A stretch of 64,000 nt of DNA from Pseudomonas sp. DC1.2 (lineage in GTDB: Bacteria > Pseudomonadota > Gammaproteobacteria > Pseudomonadales > Pseudomonadaceae), in the NCBI RefSeq assembly GCF_034351645.1, contig NZ_CP133782.1, positions 4,680,001 to 4,744,000 of the forward strand. Direction: 5' to 3'. Of this stretch, positions 17,843 through 27,731 are shown piece by piece. Within the stretch, counting starts at the first letter, position 1, and each line of letters starts with the position of its first letter. The position numbers were made by a program, and so were the translations under genes. The notes under the pieces were generated by a model. The model was not told the origin of the DNA, made no database searches, and was given only the letters and a program-made list of their open reading frames with translations.

Positions 17843-18723
17843 TGGCCTGAAATGCCTGGGTAGAAACCGTCAGACAGCTTTTGCAACGCCTCGGGCAAAC
17901 GTGGCCCAAGTCCACCCACCAACAACGTGGGGTCGAGTTCCATGACGCGGCCTTCCTTGGCGGCGCGGGTCGAAGACAGAATTGGATTCTCCTTGAACAA
18001 CGCGGCATGTGCCGCATCGCCGGTCAATGCACGGTCGGAAAAAACCAGTACATCTGGATTCAGGCTGGCCAGGGATTCGACAGAAAACGGCTTATAACCG
18101 GAGTGAGTTGCCAGATTGTGCCCCCCGGCCTGCTCCAGCAACCAATCGCCAGCGGTGTCCTTCCCGGCGATCAGCGGCTTGCCGCCCGCATTCCCAATGA
18201 GCAACAACACCCCTGGCGCTTTGTGTTTGAGCTGCACCAGCGTAACGCTAGCCTTTTGCTGCTCAAGTTGCTGTCGATAGCGCTGGAAGATTTGCGTCGC
18301 CTGCCCCTCCACACCCAGCAACAGGCCCAGGCGCTGCAAGTTGCCTTGCAACGTCGCCAAGTCCGGATGGGCCGAGAAAACCTCGACTTGAACACCCGCA
18401 GTACGAATCTGCGAAAGCACGGGTGGCGGCCCCATTTCCTCAGTGCCGACCAAAATCTGCGGGCGCAAACTCAAGAGCCCCTCTGCCGATAACTGACGCT
18501 GATAGCCGATGCTTGGCAATGCCTTTAACGTGTCGGGATGCTGACTGGTGGTATCAACCCCGACCAGCTTCGACTCGCCACCCAACAGGGTCACCCATTC
18601 AGATAAGGCGCCCCCGGCACTCACCCAACGCTGCGGCAACTCGGTCGCAGCCACTGCGTGACCGGCGAAAAATCCGACAAACAGCGCAACTACTCGGGTA
18701 CTCAGATGGGTACACAGGCGCAT
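17839..18723 (-). CDS. hmuT: Periplasmic heme-binding protein of the heme ABC transporter
   Basis: The 294-residue cluster A-type (PeriBP_2) binding protein has a cleavable signal peptide ending near 'FFAGHAVAA'. The core includes 'KLVGVDTTSQHPDTLKALPS' and 'LLSLRPQILVGTEEMGPP'. I start it at 18723 because AAGGAAG is six bases upstream and the signal peptide begins there; a longer frame to 18852 would add an implausible leader. It heads the operon. Neither a TonB heme receptor (phuR) nor a phuS heme chaperone lies nearby, unlike P. aeruginosa. Confidence 0.9.
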   Translation of the reverse strand: MRLCTHLSTRVVALFVGFFAGHAVAATELPQRWVSAGGALSEWVTLLGGESKLVGVDTTSQHPDTLKALPSIGYQRQLSAEGLLSLRPQILVGTEEMGPPPVLSQIRTAGVQVEVFSAHPDLATLQGNLQRLGLLLGVEGQATQIFQRYRQQLEQQKASVTLVQLKHKAPGVLLLIGNAGGKPLIAGKDTAGDWLLEQAGGHNLATHSGYKPFSVESLASLNPDVLVFSDRALTGDAAHAALFKENPILSSTRAAKEGRVMELDPTLLVGGLGPRLPEALQKLSDGFYPGISGQ

Positions 18724-18816
18724 AAACAGCTTCCTTAAAGAGGTTTTCCAGGCATCAGGCAGACAGGCCAAGTATCCTCGACATCCGCCAAACACCCGTT
18801 GGGCGAAGCAGTATTT

Positions 18817-18835
18817 GATAATTGTTTGCATTTGA
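18817..18835. promoter_or_regulatory. Candidate Fur box between hmuT and the Rieske gene
   Basis: GATAATTGTTTGCATTTGA matches the 19-bp Fur consensus at about 11 positions, with the strongest match in the first hexamer. It lies in the 162-bp divergent region, about 95 bp upstream of hmuT and 50 bp upstream of the Rieske gene. It is weaker than the prrF box; the context (heme uptake) is its main support. Confidence 0.45.
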
Positions 18836-18885
18836 ACGTCAAGCTCGGACACATTCAGTCACGAGCATGGCGCCTGAGGATACCC

Positions 18886-19203
18886 ATGAAGTTTCTTTGC
18901 CACGGCCTCGAATTGGCCGACGCCAGCAGTCGCGGTTTCGACGTCGACGGCCAAAAGCTCTTCGCCGTGCGCCGAGAGGGTCACGTGTATGTCTACCTCA
19001 ACCGCTGCCCGCACCGTGGCGTCGCGCTTGAATGGAAGCCCGACCAGTTTCTGGACCCCAGCAAAAGCCTGATCCAATGCGCCACCCACGGAGCCTTGTT
19101 TCTGATCGAGGACGGAGAATGCGTCTCCGGCCCTTGTGCCGGGCAATCCCTGACCGTTATCCCCTGCCGTGAAGACGCACAGGGGATCTGGATCGGCGTT
19201 TAA
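18886..19203 (+). CDS. Stand-alone Rieske [2Fe-2S] protein
   Basis: The 105-residue single-domain Rieske ferredoxin has ligands in C-P-H-R-G ('[12 protein letters not shown]') and C-A-T-H-G ('[15 protein letters not shown]'). It has no signal peptide, so it is probably cytoplasmic, and the partner oxygenase or reductase is unknown. The ATG at 18886 follows a GAGG element; a longer frame upstream runs into the promoter region. It is divergent from the heme operon and its stop overlaps the convergent sfsA stop by four bases. Confidence 0.88.
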   Translation: MKFLCHGLELADASSRGFDVDGQKLFAVRREGHVYVYLNRCPHRGVALEWKPDQFLDPSKSLIQCATHGALFLIEDGECVSGPCAGQSLTVIPCREDAQGIWIGV

Positions 19204-19913
19204 CCATTGAGCAAAACCTCCAGACGCCGATCAACCACGATCACTTCATGGGTGATGCTCACGCCGTAGGCCAGCACCTCGACCCCGCTGGACACCGCTT
19301 CACGCAACGCAGCGGCGTAGGCCGAATCGATTTCTTCTGCAGGACGCACGGCGTCGATGCCGCTGAGATTGACGCAATACAACTGCACGGCGCGAACTCC
19401 GTCCCGTGCCAGATGCGCCAACTCACGCAAATGCTTGGCCCCGCGCTGGGTCACCGCATCCGGAAATGCCGCCACCGACGTACCGTCAAAACCCAGGGTG
19501 ACGCTTTTGACTTCCACATAAGCGGGCCCAGCCGGGTAATCGAGGCGGAAATCGATGCGGCTGTTTTCCTGGCCGTAGGCAACTTCGCGCCTGAGCGCGG
19601 TAAAACCCTTCAACGGCTCGATGACGCCTGACCGTAGCGCTTCTTCGATCAAACCGTTGGCTCGCCCGGTGTTCACACAAAACAAACGGCCTTGCGGGGT
19701 TTCGCCGATTTCCCAGGTGCCGGGCAATTTGCGCTTGGGATCGTTGGAACGGCTGAACCAGACCTGACCGCCCTCAACCTGACAATTAAGCATCGAGCCT
19801 GTGTTGGGGCAATGAATCGTCAGCAACTCGCCGTCAACGGTTTCGATATCGGCGAGAAAGCGCTTATAACGACGGATTAAGCGACCTTCTTCCAGGGGCG
19901 GATGAAAGCGCAT
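19200..19913 (-). CDS. sfsA: SfsA, sugar fermentation stimulation protein homolog
   Basis: The 237-residue protein matches SfsA: '[23 protein letters not shown]', '[12 protein letters not shown]', and a restriction-endonuclease-like core '[23 protein letters not shown]' (the D-x-n-E-x-K signature). The family was described in E. coli as stimulating maltose genes and has nuclease-like structure; its biochemical job is unresolved. The start overlaps the aminotransferase stop by one base (TGATG), so the two are coupled. Confidence 0.95.
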   Translation of the reverse strand: MRFHPPLEEGRLIRRYKRFLADIETVDGELLTIHCPNTGSMLNCQVEGGQVWFSRSNDPKRKLPGTWEIGETPQGRLFCVNTGRANGLIEEALRSGVIEPLKGFTALRREVAYGQENSRIDFRLDYPAGPAYVEVKSVTLGFDGTSVAAFPDAVTQRGAKHLRELAHLARDGVRAVQLYCVNLSGIDAVRPAEEIDSAYAAALREAVSSGVEVLAYGVSITHEVIVVDRRLEVLLNG

Positions 19914-21085
19914 CAGCCTTGCCAGCTTTTCAGGCCGCGTGCGATTCGCTCCACCGCTTCCTGCAACCGGGGCAGGCTTTGGGTGTAGGCAAAACGCACA
20001 TGATGCCCGGCTTGATAACGTCCAAAATCCAGTCCCGGTGTAATCGCAACGTGCTCGGTTTCAAGGAAATGGCGACAGAAAGAGAATGCATCTCCGCCGA
20101 ACTGGCTGATATCGGCATACAAATAGAACGCGCCCTCGGGCTCTACGGCGATGCCGAAACCCAGTTCTCGCAAGGCCGGCAGCAAGAAATCTCGCCGACG
20201 ACCGAACTCGGCACGACGCTCTTCCAGAATGCTGATAGTTGCCGGTTCGAAGCAGGCCAATGCCGCGTACTGGGCCATGCTCGGGGCACTGATGTAGAGG
20301 TTTTGGGCCAGTTTTTCCAGTTCGCCGACCGCTGCTTCAGGGGCCACCAGCCACCCGAGGCGCCAACCGGTCATCCCGAAATATTTGGAAAAGCTATTGA
20401 GCACAAAGGCGCTGTCATCCACCTCCAGCACGCTCGCTGCCTCGGTGCCGTAGGTCAGGCCGTGATAGATCTCATCCACCACCAGATGGCCGTGACGCTG
20501 CTTGATCGCGGCCGATAACCCGGCCAGCTCACCACGCGTCAGGATCGTCCCGGTGGGGTTAGCCGGCGAAGCCACCAGCGCACCGACGCTGTCATGGTCC
20601 CAATGGCGCGCCACCAGGTCAGGGGTCAATTGATAACGCACATCCGGGCCCACCGGAACCAACTGTGCAGCGCCTTCCACCAGCCGCAGGAAGTGCCGGT
20701 TGCACGGGTAACCAGGGTCAGCCAGCAGCCAATGTTTGCCAGGGTCTACCAGCAAGGCACTGGCCAGCAGCAACGCGCCAGAGCCGCCGGGGGTGATGAG
20801 GATGCGCCGTGGGTCAATGTTCAACCCGTAACGCTGCTGGTAAAAACCAGAAATCGCCTCGCGCAACTCAGGAATGCCACGGGCGGCGGTGTAACGGGTC
20901 TTCCCAGCTGTCAGCGCAGCATGACCGGCCTGAATAATCGGCTCGGCAGTGGTGAAGTCCGGCTCACCGATTTCCAGGTGGATCACGTCGTGACCGGCCG
21001 CTTGCAGTTCATTGGCCCGCGCCAGCAACGCCATGACATGGAACGGTTCGATCGCACGACTGCGCGCACTGTAGGGCTGAGCCAT
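19913..21085 (-). CDS. Pyridoxal-phosphate-dependent class I/II aminotransferase
   Basis: The 390-residue fold-type I aminotransferase carries the PLP lysine in '[16 protein letters not shown]', the N-x-x-G motif in 'ASPANPTGT' and the phosphate/carboxylate arginine in '[10 protein letters not shown]'. The substrate cannot be told from sequence; aspartate, aromatic or glutamine-type roles are all possible. Together with sfsA, dksA and gluQRS this order is conserved in pseudomonads. It is transcribed away from dksA. Confidence 0.88.
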   Translation of the reverse strand: MAQPYSARSRAIEPFHVMALLARANELQAAGHDVIHLEIGEPDFTTAEPIIQAGHAALTAGKTRYTAARGIPELREAISGFYQQRYGLNIDPRRILITPGGSGALLLASALLVDPGKHWLLADPGYPCNRHFLRLVEGAAQLVPVGPDVRYQLTPDLVARHWDHDSVGALVASPANPTGTILTRGELAGLSAAIKQRHGHLVVDEIYHGLTYGTEAASVLEVDDSAFVLNSFSKYFGMTGWRLGWLVAPEAAVGELEKLAQNLYISAPSMAQYAALACFEPATISILEERRAEFGRRRDFLLPALRELGFGIAVEPEGAFYLYADISQFGGDAFSFCRHFLETEHVAITPGLDFGRYQAGHHVRFAYTQSLPRLQEAVERIARGLKSWQG

Positions 21086-21418
21086 TAGCCTTCCTCAACG
21101 GGGGAAAAGAATCGATTCTACCCAAGCGCTGGAACGAGCGAGAACCTAAAGCGGTCAGAGTCGTTATACCCCTGCTCGCAAACGACTCAAGCGTGTGCGG
21201 AAGGTTTAGCTAAAATCAATAATTGATCAGGCCTCCAAAGCCGCCAGACAAGGCTTTGCAATCATTTGTAAGCACAACGGGCCGCGGGCTCGACATCCGG
21301 GAGTAGCGCGGTCCGATTTGATCTGGTAAGTTCGCCCGCTTGCAGCCGCAGGGCCGGCAGGTGTCGGTGATGGAGCAATCCTGCGCAATGGATTACAAGA
21401 GTAGAGGCGGTCCATTTC
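21086..21418. other. Intergenic region upstream of dksA
   Basis: These 333 bases separate the divergent aminotransferase and dksA genes. A perfect 13-bp palindrome ATCAATAATTGAT lies at 21215-21227, adjoining a TAAAAT (21211-21216) that could be part of a dksA promoter. No clear -35 is visible. I see no gene or further RNA signal in the rest; the long untranslated stretch before dksA may be a 5' UTR. Confidence 0.4.
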
Positions 21419-21862
21419 ATGCCCACCCAAGCAAAGCAGCAGCAAAGCCAGTCGATCAGCGGCTTCGAACCCTACGTAGCAGTGAAGGGCGAAGAGTACA
21501 TGGGCAAGCCCATGCGTGCGCACTTCACCAAGATCCTGAACAAGTGGAAACAGGACTTGATGCAGGAAGTCGACCGTACTGTTGATCACATGAAAGACGA
21601 AGCGGCCAACTTCCCCGACCCGGCAGATCGTGCCAGCCAGGAAGAAGAATTCAGCCTTGAATTGCGTGCCCGTGACCGTGAGCGCAAGTTGATCAAGAAG
21701 ATCGACAAAACGCTGCAATTGATCGAAGACGAAGAGTACGGCTGGTGCGAGTCCTGCGGCGTCGAAATTGGCGTCAAGCGACTGGAAGCCCGCCCTACCG
21801 CTGACATGTGCGTTGACTGCAAGACCCTGGCGGAAATCAAGGAAAAGCAAGTCGGTAAGTAA
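21419..21862 (+). CDS. dksA: RNA polymerase-binding transcription factor DksA
   Basis: The 147-residue DksA binds the secondary channel of RNA polymerase and, with ppGpp, represses rRNA promoters and activates amino acid promoters. The coiled-coil with the acidic tip is seen in 'ANFPDPADRASQEEEF' (family tip residues D-x-x-D-x-A kept). The four-cysteine zinc finger is 'CESCGVEIG...CVDC'. This is the canonical zinc-containing DksA, not the cysteine-poor DksA2. A strong terminator follows. Confidence 0.98.
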   Translation: MPTQAKQQQSQSISGFEPYVAVKGEEYMGKPMRAHFTKILNKWKQDLMQEVDRTVDHMKDEAANFPDPADRASQEEEFSLELRARDRERKLIKKIDKTLQLIEDEEYGWCESCGVEIGVKRLEARPTADMCVDCKTLAEIKEKQVGK

Positions 21863-21880
21863 TCTCGACTTGAACGAAAA

Positions 21881-21906
21881 ACGGAGCGTGCGAACGCTCC
21901 GTTTTT
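21881..21906 (+). terminator. dksA terminator
   Basis: The 9-bp stem ACGGAGCGT/ACGCTCCGT with loop GCGA is flanked by A and T runs, suggesting it could work in both directions. Confidence 0.9.
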
Positions 21907-21933
21907 GTTTCTGAAATTCACCACCGCATAAAA

Positions 21934-21958
21934 CCTGTAGGAGCGAGCCTGCTCGCGA
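21934..21958. repeat. REP element
   Basis: CCTGTAGGAGCGAGCCTGCTCGCGA is a typical Pseudomonas REP with an imperfect GAGCGAG/CTCGC palindrome. It lies between the dksA terminator and gluQRS. Confidence 0.8.
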
Positions 21959-21988
21959 CGTACCACCAGACGACGTAAGATCGCCCTC

Positions 21989-22885
21989 ATGACTGCTACT
22001 GCCTCTCCTACCTACATCGGGCGCTTCGCCCCCACGCCCAGTGGGCATCTGCATTTCGGTTCACTGGTCGCCGCCCTGGCCTCGTACCTCGACGCCCGCT
22101 CAGTGGGCGGCCGCTGGCTGGTGCGCATGGAAGACCTCGACCCACCACGCGAAGAGCCCGGCGCACAGGCCGCCATCCTCAAGGCGCTGGAAAGCTACGG
22201 CTTTGAATGGGATGGCGACCTGGTCCGCCAGAGTGATCGCCATGATGCCTACGCCCAAGTGCTTGATCGCTTGTTCAATCAGGGCCTGGCCTATGCCTGC
22301 ACCTGTTCGCGCAAGCAATTGGAGTCTTATCACGGCATCTATCCAGGCCTGTGCCGCAATGCCGGGCATGGCACCGAAGACGCGGCGATCCGCCTGCGCG
22401 TGCCGGAATTGGACTATCACTTCATCGACCGGGTGCAAGGCGAATTCCGCCAGCACCTGGGCCGAGACGTCGGGGACTTCGTGATCCGCCGCCGGGACGG
22501 GCTCTATGCCTATCAACTGGCGGTGGTACTCGATGACGCCTGGCAAGGCATCACCGACATCGTGCGCGGCGCCGACTTGCTGGACTCCACCCCGCGCCAG
22601 CTCTACCTGCAAGAACTGCTGGGCCTGCGCCAACCGCGCTATCTGCACGTACCGCTGATTACGCAGCCGGACGGCCACAAACTCGGTAAATCCTACCGTT
22701 CACCACCGCTGGCCGAAGATCAGGCCACGTCGCTGCTGCTGCGGGCATTGCGGGCACTGGGGCAACATCCGGGCACCGAGCTGGCGCAGGCCACGCCACA
22801 GGAAGTGCTGAACTGGGGCATCGCGCACTGGGCTGCGTCGCAGATCCCGCGCACACTGACGCTGCCCGAAGCGCAACTGCAGTAA
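21989..22885 (+). CDS. gluQ: Glutamyl-Q tRNA(Asp) synthetase
   Basis: The 298-residue paralogue of the GluRS catalytic domain lacks the anticodon-binding half. It attaches glutamate to queuosine in tRNA-Asp. The HIGH-type motif is in 'FAPTPSGHLHFGSLVAALAS', and the zinc site is C-x-C...Y...C in 'CTCSRKQLESYHGIYPGLCR'. The KMSKS equivalent is 'KLGKSYRS'. Location directly after dksA is the well-known conserved arrangement. A REP and a terminator lie between, so co-transcription is partial at most. Confidence 0.96.
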   Translation: MTATASPTYIGRFAPTPSGHLHFGSLVAALASYLDARSVGGRWLVRMEDLDPPREEPGAQAAILKALESYGFEWDGDLVRQSDRHDAYAQVLDRLFNQGLAYACTCSRKQLESYHGIYPGLCRNAGHGTEDAAIRLRVPELDYHFIDRVQGEFRQHLGRDVGDFVIRRRDGLYAYQLAVVLDDAWQGITDIVRGADLLDSTPRQLYLQELLGLRQPRYLHVPLITQPDGHKLGKSYRSPPLAEDQATSLLLRALRALGQHPGTELAQATPQEVLNWGIAHWAASQIPRTLTLPEAQLQ

Positions 22886-22961
22886 TCGCACTTGCAGTGG
22901 CGCGCCCATCCGTTACCATCGCCGCACGTTTTCGGGCACGCGCATAAAAAGAGAGGCCGGG

Positions 22962-23138
22962 ATGTACATCTATCGCTTGGTCCTGCTTCTGGTAGTGGGG
23001 ATTTATCTGTTCTCACCGGCCATCATGGATTGGTGGATCGACGCCACTGGCGCCTGGTATCGCCCTTATCTGCTCTGGCTGATTCTGATCGTCGTGACCT
23101 TTATCCTGCAGAGCCAAAAAGATGCCGATGAGCTTTAG
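22962..23138 (+). CDS. cbrX: CbrX-like small membrane protein
   Basis: The 58-residue protein has two hydrophobic segments ('LVLLLVVGIYLFSPAIMDWW' and 'LLWLILIVVTFILQSQ') and no signal cleavage site. It ends 17 bases inside the cbrA frame, so it is translationally linked to the sensor kinase. A small ORF in this position upstream of cbrA is known in Pseudomonas putida as cbrX; its role is reported to concern cbrA expression rather than signalling itself. GAGAGG lies about seven bases before the ATG. Confidence 0.82.
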   Translation: MYIYRLVLLLVVGIYLFSPAIMDWWIDATGAWYRPYLLWLILIVVTFILQSQKDADEL

Positions 23139-26076
23139 CCTGACCCAGATGATCCTGATCAGCGCCGCGTACCTGGCGGTGCTGTTCGGCGTCGCCTGGA
23201 TCAGCGAACGGGGCATGATCCCCCGGGCGATCATTCGCCACCCGTTGACCTACACCTTGTCGCTGGGGGTTTACGCCAGCGCCTGGGCGTTCTATGGCAC
23301 GGTGGGCCTGGCCTATCAGTATGGCTACGGTTTTCTGTCGAGCTATTTAGGCGTGTCCGGCGCCTTTCTACTGGCACCGGTGCTGCTGTATCCGATCCTG
23401 AAGATCACCCGCACTTATCAACTGTCGTCGCTGGCGGATTTGTTCGCGTTCCGCTTCCGTAGTACCTGGGCCGGCGCGCTGACCACGATTTTCATGCTGA
23501 TCGGCGTGCTACCGCTGCTGGCGTTGCAGATCCAGGCAGTCGCCGACTCCATCGGCATTCTGACCCGCGAACCGGTCCAGCACCGCGTGGCGCTAAGTTT
23601 CTGCGCGTTGATCACGCTGTTCACGATTTTCTTTGGTTCGCGCCACATTGCGACGCGGGAAAAACACGAAGGCCTGGTGTTCGCGATTGCGTTTGAGTCC
23701 GTGGTCAAACTGATCGCCATCGGTGGCGTAGGTCTGTATGCGTTATACGGCGTATTCGATGGCCCGCAACAGTTGGAAGTGTGGTTGCTGCAAAACCAGA
23801 CCGCCCTCGCCGCCCTGCACACCCCGCTGCAGGAAGGCCCATGGCGCACGCTGCTGTTGGTATTCTTCGCCTCGGCCATCGTGATGCCGCACATGTATCA
23901 CATGACCTTTACCGAAAACCTTAACCCCCGCTCACTGGTAAGCGCGAGCTGGGGTTTGCCACTGTTTCTATTGCTGATGAGCTTGGCGGTGCCGTTGATT
24001 CTCTGGGCTGGACTGAAACTCGGCGCCACCACTAACCCGGAATACTTCACCCTCGGCGTCGGCATTGCCGCCAACAACAGGGCGTTGGCCTTGCTGGCCT
24101 ATGTCGGCGGATTGTCGGCGGCCAGTGGGCTGATCATCGTCACCACGCTGGCGCTCTCGGGGATGGCGCTCAACCACTTGGTACTGCCGCTCTATCAGCC
24201 GCCAGCCGAGGGCAATATCTACCGCTGGCTGAAGTGGACGCGACGGGCTCTGATCGTCGCGATCATCATGGCCGGTTACGGTTTCTACCTGTTGCTGGGC
24301 GCCGATCAGGACCTGGCCAACCTCGGCATTGTCGCGTTTGTAGCAACCCTGCAGTTTCTGCCCGGCGTGTTGTCTGTCCTGTACTGGCCGACCGCCAACC
24401 GGCGTGGCTTCATCGCCGGTTTGCTGGCGGGGATTGTGGTGTGGATCGTGACCATGCTGTTGCCGCTGGTCAGCAACCTGCAAGGCTTCTACATTCCGCT
24501 GCTAAACATGATCTACGTGCTGGACGACACCAGCTGGCACATGGCCGCGATTGCATCGCTGGCCGCCAACGTATTGATGTTCACCCTCATTTCTCTGTTC
24601 ACCAACGCCAGCCCCGAAGAGGCCAGCGCCGCTGAAGCCTGCGCCGTGGACAATGTGCGCCGCCCGCAACGGCGCGAGCTGCATGCAGCCTCGCCACAGG
24701 AGTTCGCCACGCAACTGGCCAAACCCCTGGGCGCCAAAGCCGCACAAAAAGAAGTCGAGCAGGCCTTGCGTGACTTGTATCTACCCTTCGACGAACGCCG
24801 CCCTTATGCGCTGCGCCGCTTACGTGACCGTATCGAGGCCAATCTTTCGGGCCTGATGGGACCAAGCGTTGCCCAGGACATGGTCGAAACCTTCTTGCCT
24901 TATAAGGCAGGCGGTGAAAACTATGTCACCGAGGATATTCACTTCATCGAAAGCCGCCTCGAGGACTACCATTCCCGCCTCACGGGCCTTGCCGCTGAAC
25001 TCGATGCCCTGCGCCGCTATCACCGCCAGACCTTGCAGGAACTGCCGATGGGCGTCTGCTCCCTGGCCAAGGATCAAGAGATCCTGATGTGGAACAAAGC
25101 CATGGAAGAGCTTACCGGGATTGCTGCGCAACGCGTGGTCGGTTCGCGATTGAGCACTATTGGCGATCCGTGGAAGGAATTGCTCCAAGGCTTCATCAAT
25201 TTGCCGGACGAACACTTGCACAAACAGCACTTGGCCCTGGACGGCCAGACACGCTGGCTGAACCTGCACAAAGCGGCGATCGACGAGCCGCTGGCGCCGG
25301 GCAACAGCGGTCTGGTGCTGCTGGTCGAGGACCTGACCGAAACGCAGATGCTCGAAGACAAACTGGTGCATTCCGAGCGCCTGGCCAGCATTGGCCGGCT
25401 GGCGGCCGGGGTTGCTCATGAAATCGGTAACCCGATAACCGGCATCGCCTGCCTGGCGCAGAACCTGCGCGAAGAGCGCGAGGACGACAACGAGCTCACG
25501 GAAATCAGCGGTCAAATTTTGGAGCAGACCAAACGCGTTTCACGCATCGTGCAGTCGCTGATGAGCTTCGCCCACGCCGGCAGCCATCAGCACAGCGACG
25601 AGCCCGTCTGTCTGGCGGAAGTGGCTCAGGATGCTATCGGTCTGCTGGCCCTTAATCGACGCAATTTCGAAGTCCAGTTCTACAACCTGTGCGATCCAGA
25701 TCACTGGGTCGAAGGCGATCCCCAACGACTCGCCCAGGTACTCATCAACCTGCTCTCCAACGCACGCGACGCCTCAAAGGCAGGCAGTGCAGTGCGGGTC
25801 AAAAGCGAAGCCAGCGAACACACGGTCGATCTGATTGTGGAAGACGAAGGCAGCGGTATTCCGAAGAACATCATGGACAGATTGTTCGAACCTTTCTTCA
25901 CCACCAAGGATCCTGGCGAAGGCACCGGTCTGGGCCTTGCACTGGTCTATTCAATCGTTGAAGAGCATTATGGACAAATCACCATCGACAGCCCGGCTGA
26001 TGTAGAAAGCCAACGCGGCACCCGTATCCGGGTGACTTTGCCGCGTCATGTCGAAGCGACGTCCGCTGTGAACTGA
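23122..26076 (+). CDS. cbrA: CbrA sensor histidine kinase with SLC5-type transporter domain
   Basis: The 984-residue kinase controls carbon/nitrogen balance through CbrB. The first ~500 residues form about 13 membrane helices of the sodium/solute symporter (SLC5) fold, reported to transport histidine in CbrA. A linker (STAC-like) and a PAS-like region ('[26 protein letters not shown]') follow. The HisKA phospho-acceptor lies in '[17 protein letters not shown]' and the HATPase N and G boxes in '[11 protein letters not shown]' and '[14 protein letters not shown]'. It starts inside cbrX (ATG 23122; ATG 23128 also possible). cbrB follows after 22 bp. Confidence 0.96.
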   Translation: MPMSFSLTQMILISAAYLAVLFGVAWISERGMIPRAIIRHPLTYTLSLGVYASAWAFYGTVGLAYQYGYGFLSSYLGVSGAFLLAPVLLYPILKITRTYQLSSLADLFAFRFRSTWAGALTTIFMLIGVLPLLALQIQAVADSIGILTREPVQHRVALSFCALITLFTIFFGSRHIATREKHEGLVFAIAFESVVKLIAIGGVGLYALYGVFDGPQQLEVWLLQNQTALAALHTPLQEGPWRTLLLVFFASAIVMPHMYHMTFTENLNPRSLVSASWGLPLFLLLMSLAVPLILWAGLKLGATTNPEYFTLGVGIAANNRALALLAYVGGLSAASGLIIVTTLALSGMALNHLVLPLYQPPAEGNIYRWLKWTRRALIVAIIMAGYGFYLLLGADQDLANLGIVAFVATLQFLPGVLSVLYWPTANRRGFIAGLLAGIVVWIVTMLLPLVSNLQGFYIPLLNMIYVLDDTSWHMAAIASLAANVLMFTLISLFTNASPEEASAAEACAVDNVRRPQRRELHAASPQEFATQLAKPLGAKAAQKEVEQALRDLYLPFDERRPYALRRLRDRIEANLSGLMGPSVAQDMVETFLPYKAGGENYVTEDIHFIESRLEDYHSRLTGLAAELDALRRYHRQTLQELPMGVCSLAKDQEILMWNKAMEELTGIAAQRVVGSRLSTIGDPWKELLQGFINLPDEHLHKQHLALDGQTRWLNLHKAAIDEPLAPGNSGLVLLVEDLTETQMLEDKLVHSERLASIGRLAAGVAHEIGNPITGIACLAQNLREEREDDNELTEISGQILEQTKRVSRIVQSLMSFAHAGSHQHSDEPVCLAEVAQDAIGLLALNRRNFEVQFYNLCDPDHWVEGDPQRLAQVLINLLSNARDASKAGSAVRVKSEASEHTVDLIVEDEGSGIPKNIMDRLFEPFFTTKDPGEGTGLGLALVYSIVEEHYGQITIDSPADVESQRGTRIRVTLPRHVEATSAVN

Positions 26077-26098
26077 GACCGTCGAGAGTATCGAATCA

Positions 26099-27535
26099 AT
26101 GCCGCACATTTTGATCGTCGAAGACGAAACAATTATCCGCTCCGCCTTGCGCCGTCTGCTGGAACGTAATCAGTACCAAGTCAGCGAAGCCGGATCCGTG
26201 CAGGAAGCACAAGAGCGTTTCAGCATTCCCACGTTCGACCTGATCGTCAGTGACCTGCGCCTGCCTGGCGCACCAGGCACTGAACTGATCAAACTCGGTC
26301 AAGGCACGCCCGTGCTGATCATGACCAGCTATGCCAGCCTGCGCTCAGCGGTCGACTCGATGAAGATGGGCGCGGTGGATTATATCGCCAAGCCTTTCGA
26401 CCACGATGAAATGCTCCAGGCAGTGGCGCGCATCCTGCGTGACCGGCCTTCGGTGCCAGCCGGCGCTGAACAGGCGGTCGGCAAAGCCGCCAACGGTGCA
26501 GCGAAGCCCAGTGTCGACAACAGCAACGGAGAGATCGGCATCATCGGTTCTTGCCCGCCGATGCAGGACCTGTACAGCAAGATTCGCAAGGTCGCCCCCA
26601 CCGACTCCAATGTACTGATCCAGGGTGAGTCTGGTACCGGTAAAGAACTGGTGGCCCGTGCCCTGCACAACCTATCCAAACGCGCCAAGGCACCGATGAT
26701 CTCGGTGAACTGCGCGGCGATCCCGGAAAGCCTGATCGAATCCGAACTATTCGGCCATGAGAAAGGCGCCTTTACTGGCGCCAGTGCCGGGCGTGCCGGT
26801 CTGGTTGAAGCGGCTGACGGCGGCACCTTGTTCCTCGACGAAATCGGCGAACTGCCGCTGGAAGCCCAGGCGCGACTGCTGCGTGTGTTGCAGGAGGGTG
26901 AAATACGCAGGGTTGGCTCGGTACAGTCGCAGAAGGTCGATGTACGTCTGATCGCCGCGACCCACCGCGACCTCAAGAGCCTGGCGAAAATCGGCCAGTT
27001 CCGCGAAGACTTGTATTACCGCCTCCACGTCATCGCCCTGAAACTGCCCGCACTGCGCGAGCGCGGCGCGGACGTCAACGAAATCGCGCATGCCTTCCTT
27101 GCAAGGCAAAGTGCGCGAGTCAACCGTACCGATCTAAAGTTTGCTCCGGACGCCGAGCAGGCGATTCGTCACTACACCTGGCCGGGCAACGTCCGTGAGT
27201 TGGAGAATGCAGTCGAGCGAGCGGTGATTCTGTGTGAAAGCCCAGAGATTTCCGCCGAACTACTGGGCATCGACATCGAGCTGAGTGATCTGGACGACGA
27301 CGATTTCATTGGCCTGCCGTCGCAGCAAGGCAGCAGCACCGGCAACACCAGCCACGAGCCGACCGAAGATTTGTCGCTGGAAGACTACTTCCAGCACTTC
27401 GTGCTTGAGCATCAGGACCACATGACCGAGACCGAGCTGGCCCGCAAACTGGGGGTCAGCCGCAAATGCCTGTGGGAGCGTCGTCAACGCCTGGGCATTC
27501 CAAGGCGCAAGACCGGGGTGGCCAGCGAGAGCTGA
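26099..27535 (+). CDS. cbrB: CbrB, sigma-54-dependent response regulator
   Basis: The 478-residue NtrC-type activator has three domains. The receiver has the phospho-acceptor Asp in '[10 protein letters not shown]' and the conserved Lys in '[10 protein letters not shown]'. The AAA+ domain has Walker A 'GESGTGKE', the sigma-54 loop 'EKGAFTGAS' and Walker B '[13 protein letters not shown]'. The C-terminal Fis-type helix-turn-helix lies in '[21 protein letters not shown]'. It activates crcZ, which lies directly downstream. A terminator separates them. Confidence 0.97.
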   Translation: MPHILIVEDETIIRSALRRLLERNQYQVSEAGSVQEAQERFSIPTFDLIVSDLRLPGAPGTELIKLGQGTPVLIMTSYASLRSAVDSMKMGAVDYIAKPFDHDEMLQAVARILRDRPSVPAGAEQAVGKAANGAAKPSVDNSNGEIGIIGSCPPMQDLYSKIRKVAPTDSNVLIQGESGTGKELVARALHNLSKRAKAPMISVNCAAIPESLIESELFGHEKGAFTGASAGRAGLVEAADGGTLFLDEIGELPLEAQARLLRVLQEGEIRRVGSVQSQKVDVRLIAATHRDLKSLAKIGQFREDLYYRLHVIALKLPALRERGADVNEIAHAFLARQSARVNRTDLKFAPDAEQAIRHYTWPGNVRELENAVERAVILCESPEISAELLGIDIELSDLDDDDFIGLPSQQGSSTGNTSHEPTEDLSLEDYFQHFVLEHQDHMTETELARKLGVSRKCLWERRQRLGIPRRKTGVASES

Positions 27536-27582
27536 ACGTCACCTCCCGCGTTTGCAGGTAACAGATGCTAATGTGAAAAAAC

Positions 27583-27608
27583 TGTTACCTCATCCGTTTC
27601 ACGTAACA
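27583..27608. promoter_or_regulatory. CbrB enhancer (upstream activating sequence) for crcZ
   Basis: TGTTAC (27583-27588), exactly 14 bases, then GTAACA (27603-27608): the palindrome described for CbrB at the crcZ promoter. An additional GTAACA half-site sits at 27558-27563 and a GTAAC at 27625-27629. The palindrome lies about 125-150 bp upstream of the inferred crcZ start, the normal distance for a sigma-54 enhancer. Confidence 0.85.
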
Positions 27609-27610
27609 AA

Positions 27611-27647
27611 AGCCGGGGTTTACGGTAACGAAGCCCCGGTTTTTTTT
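27611..27647 (+). terminator. cbrB terminator
   Basis: A GC-rich stem CCGGGG/CCCCGG (27613-27618 with 27634-27639), extended by A-T/G-T pairs, is followed by eight T residues. It sits between the CbrB enhancer and the crcZ promoter, so it insulates crcZ from cbrB read-through. Confidence 0.88.
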
Positions 27648-27706
27648 GGCCTTCAAAAAGGCCATCGACCGGTCTAACCCCTTGTTTTGCTGGGCCTCAC
27701 AAAAGT

Positions 27707-27722
27707 TGGCACGCACCCTGCT
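27707..27722 (+). promoter_or_regulatory. Sigma-54 promoter of crcZ
   Basis: TGGCACG-CACC-CTGCT gives GG-N10-GC at 27708-27709 and 27720-27721, close to the consensus TGGCACG-N4-TTGCW. Transcription should begin about 12 bases later, near 27732. Confidence 0.9.
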
Positions 27723-27731
27723 ATATGTTTA

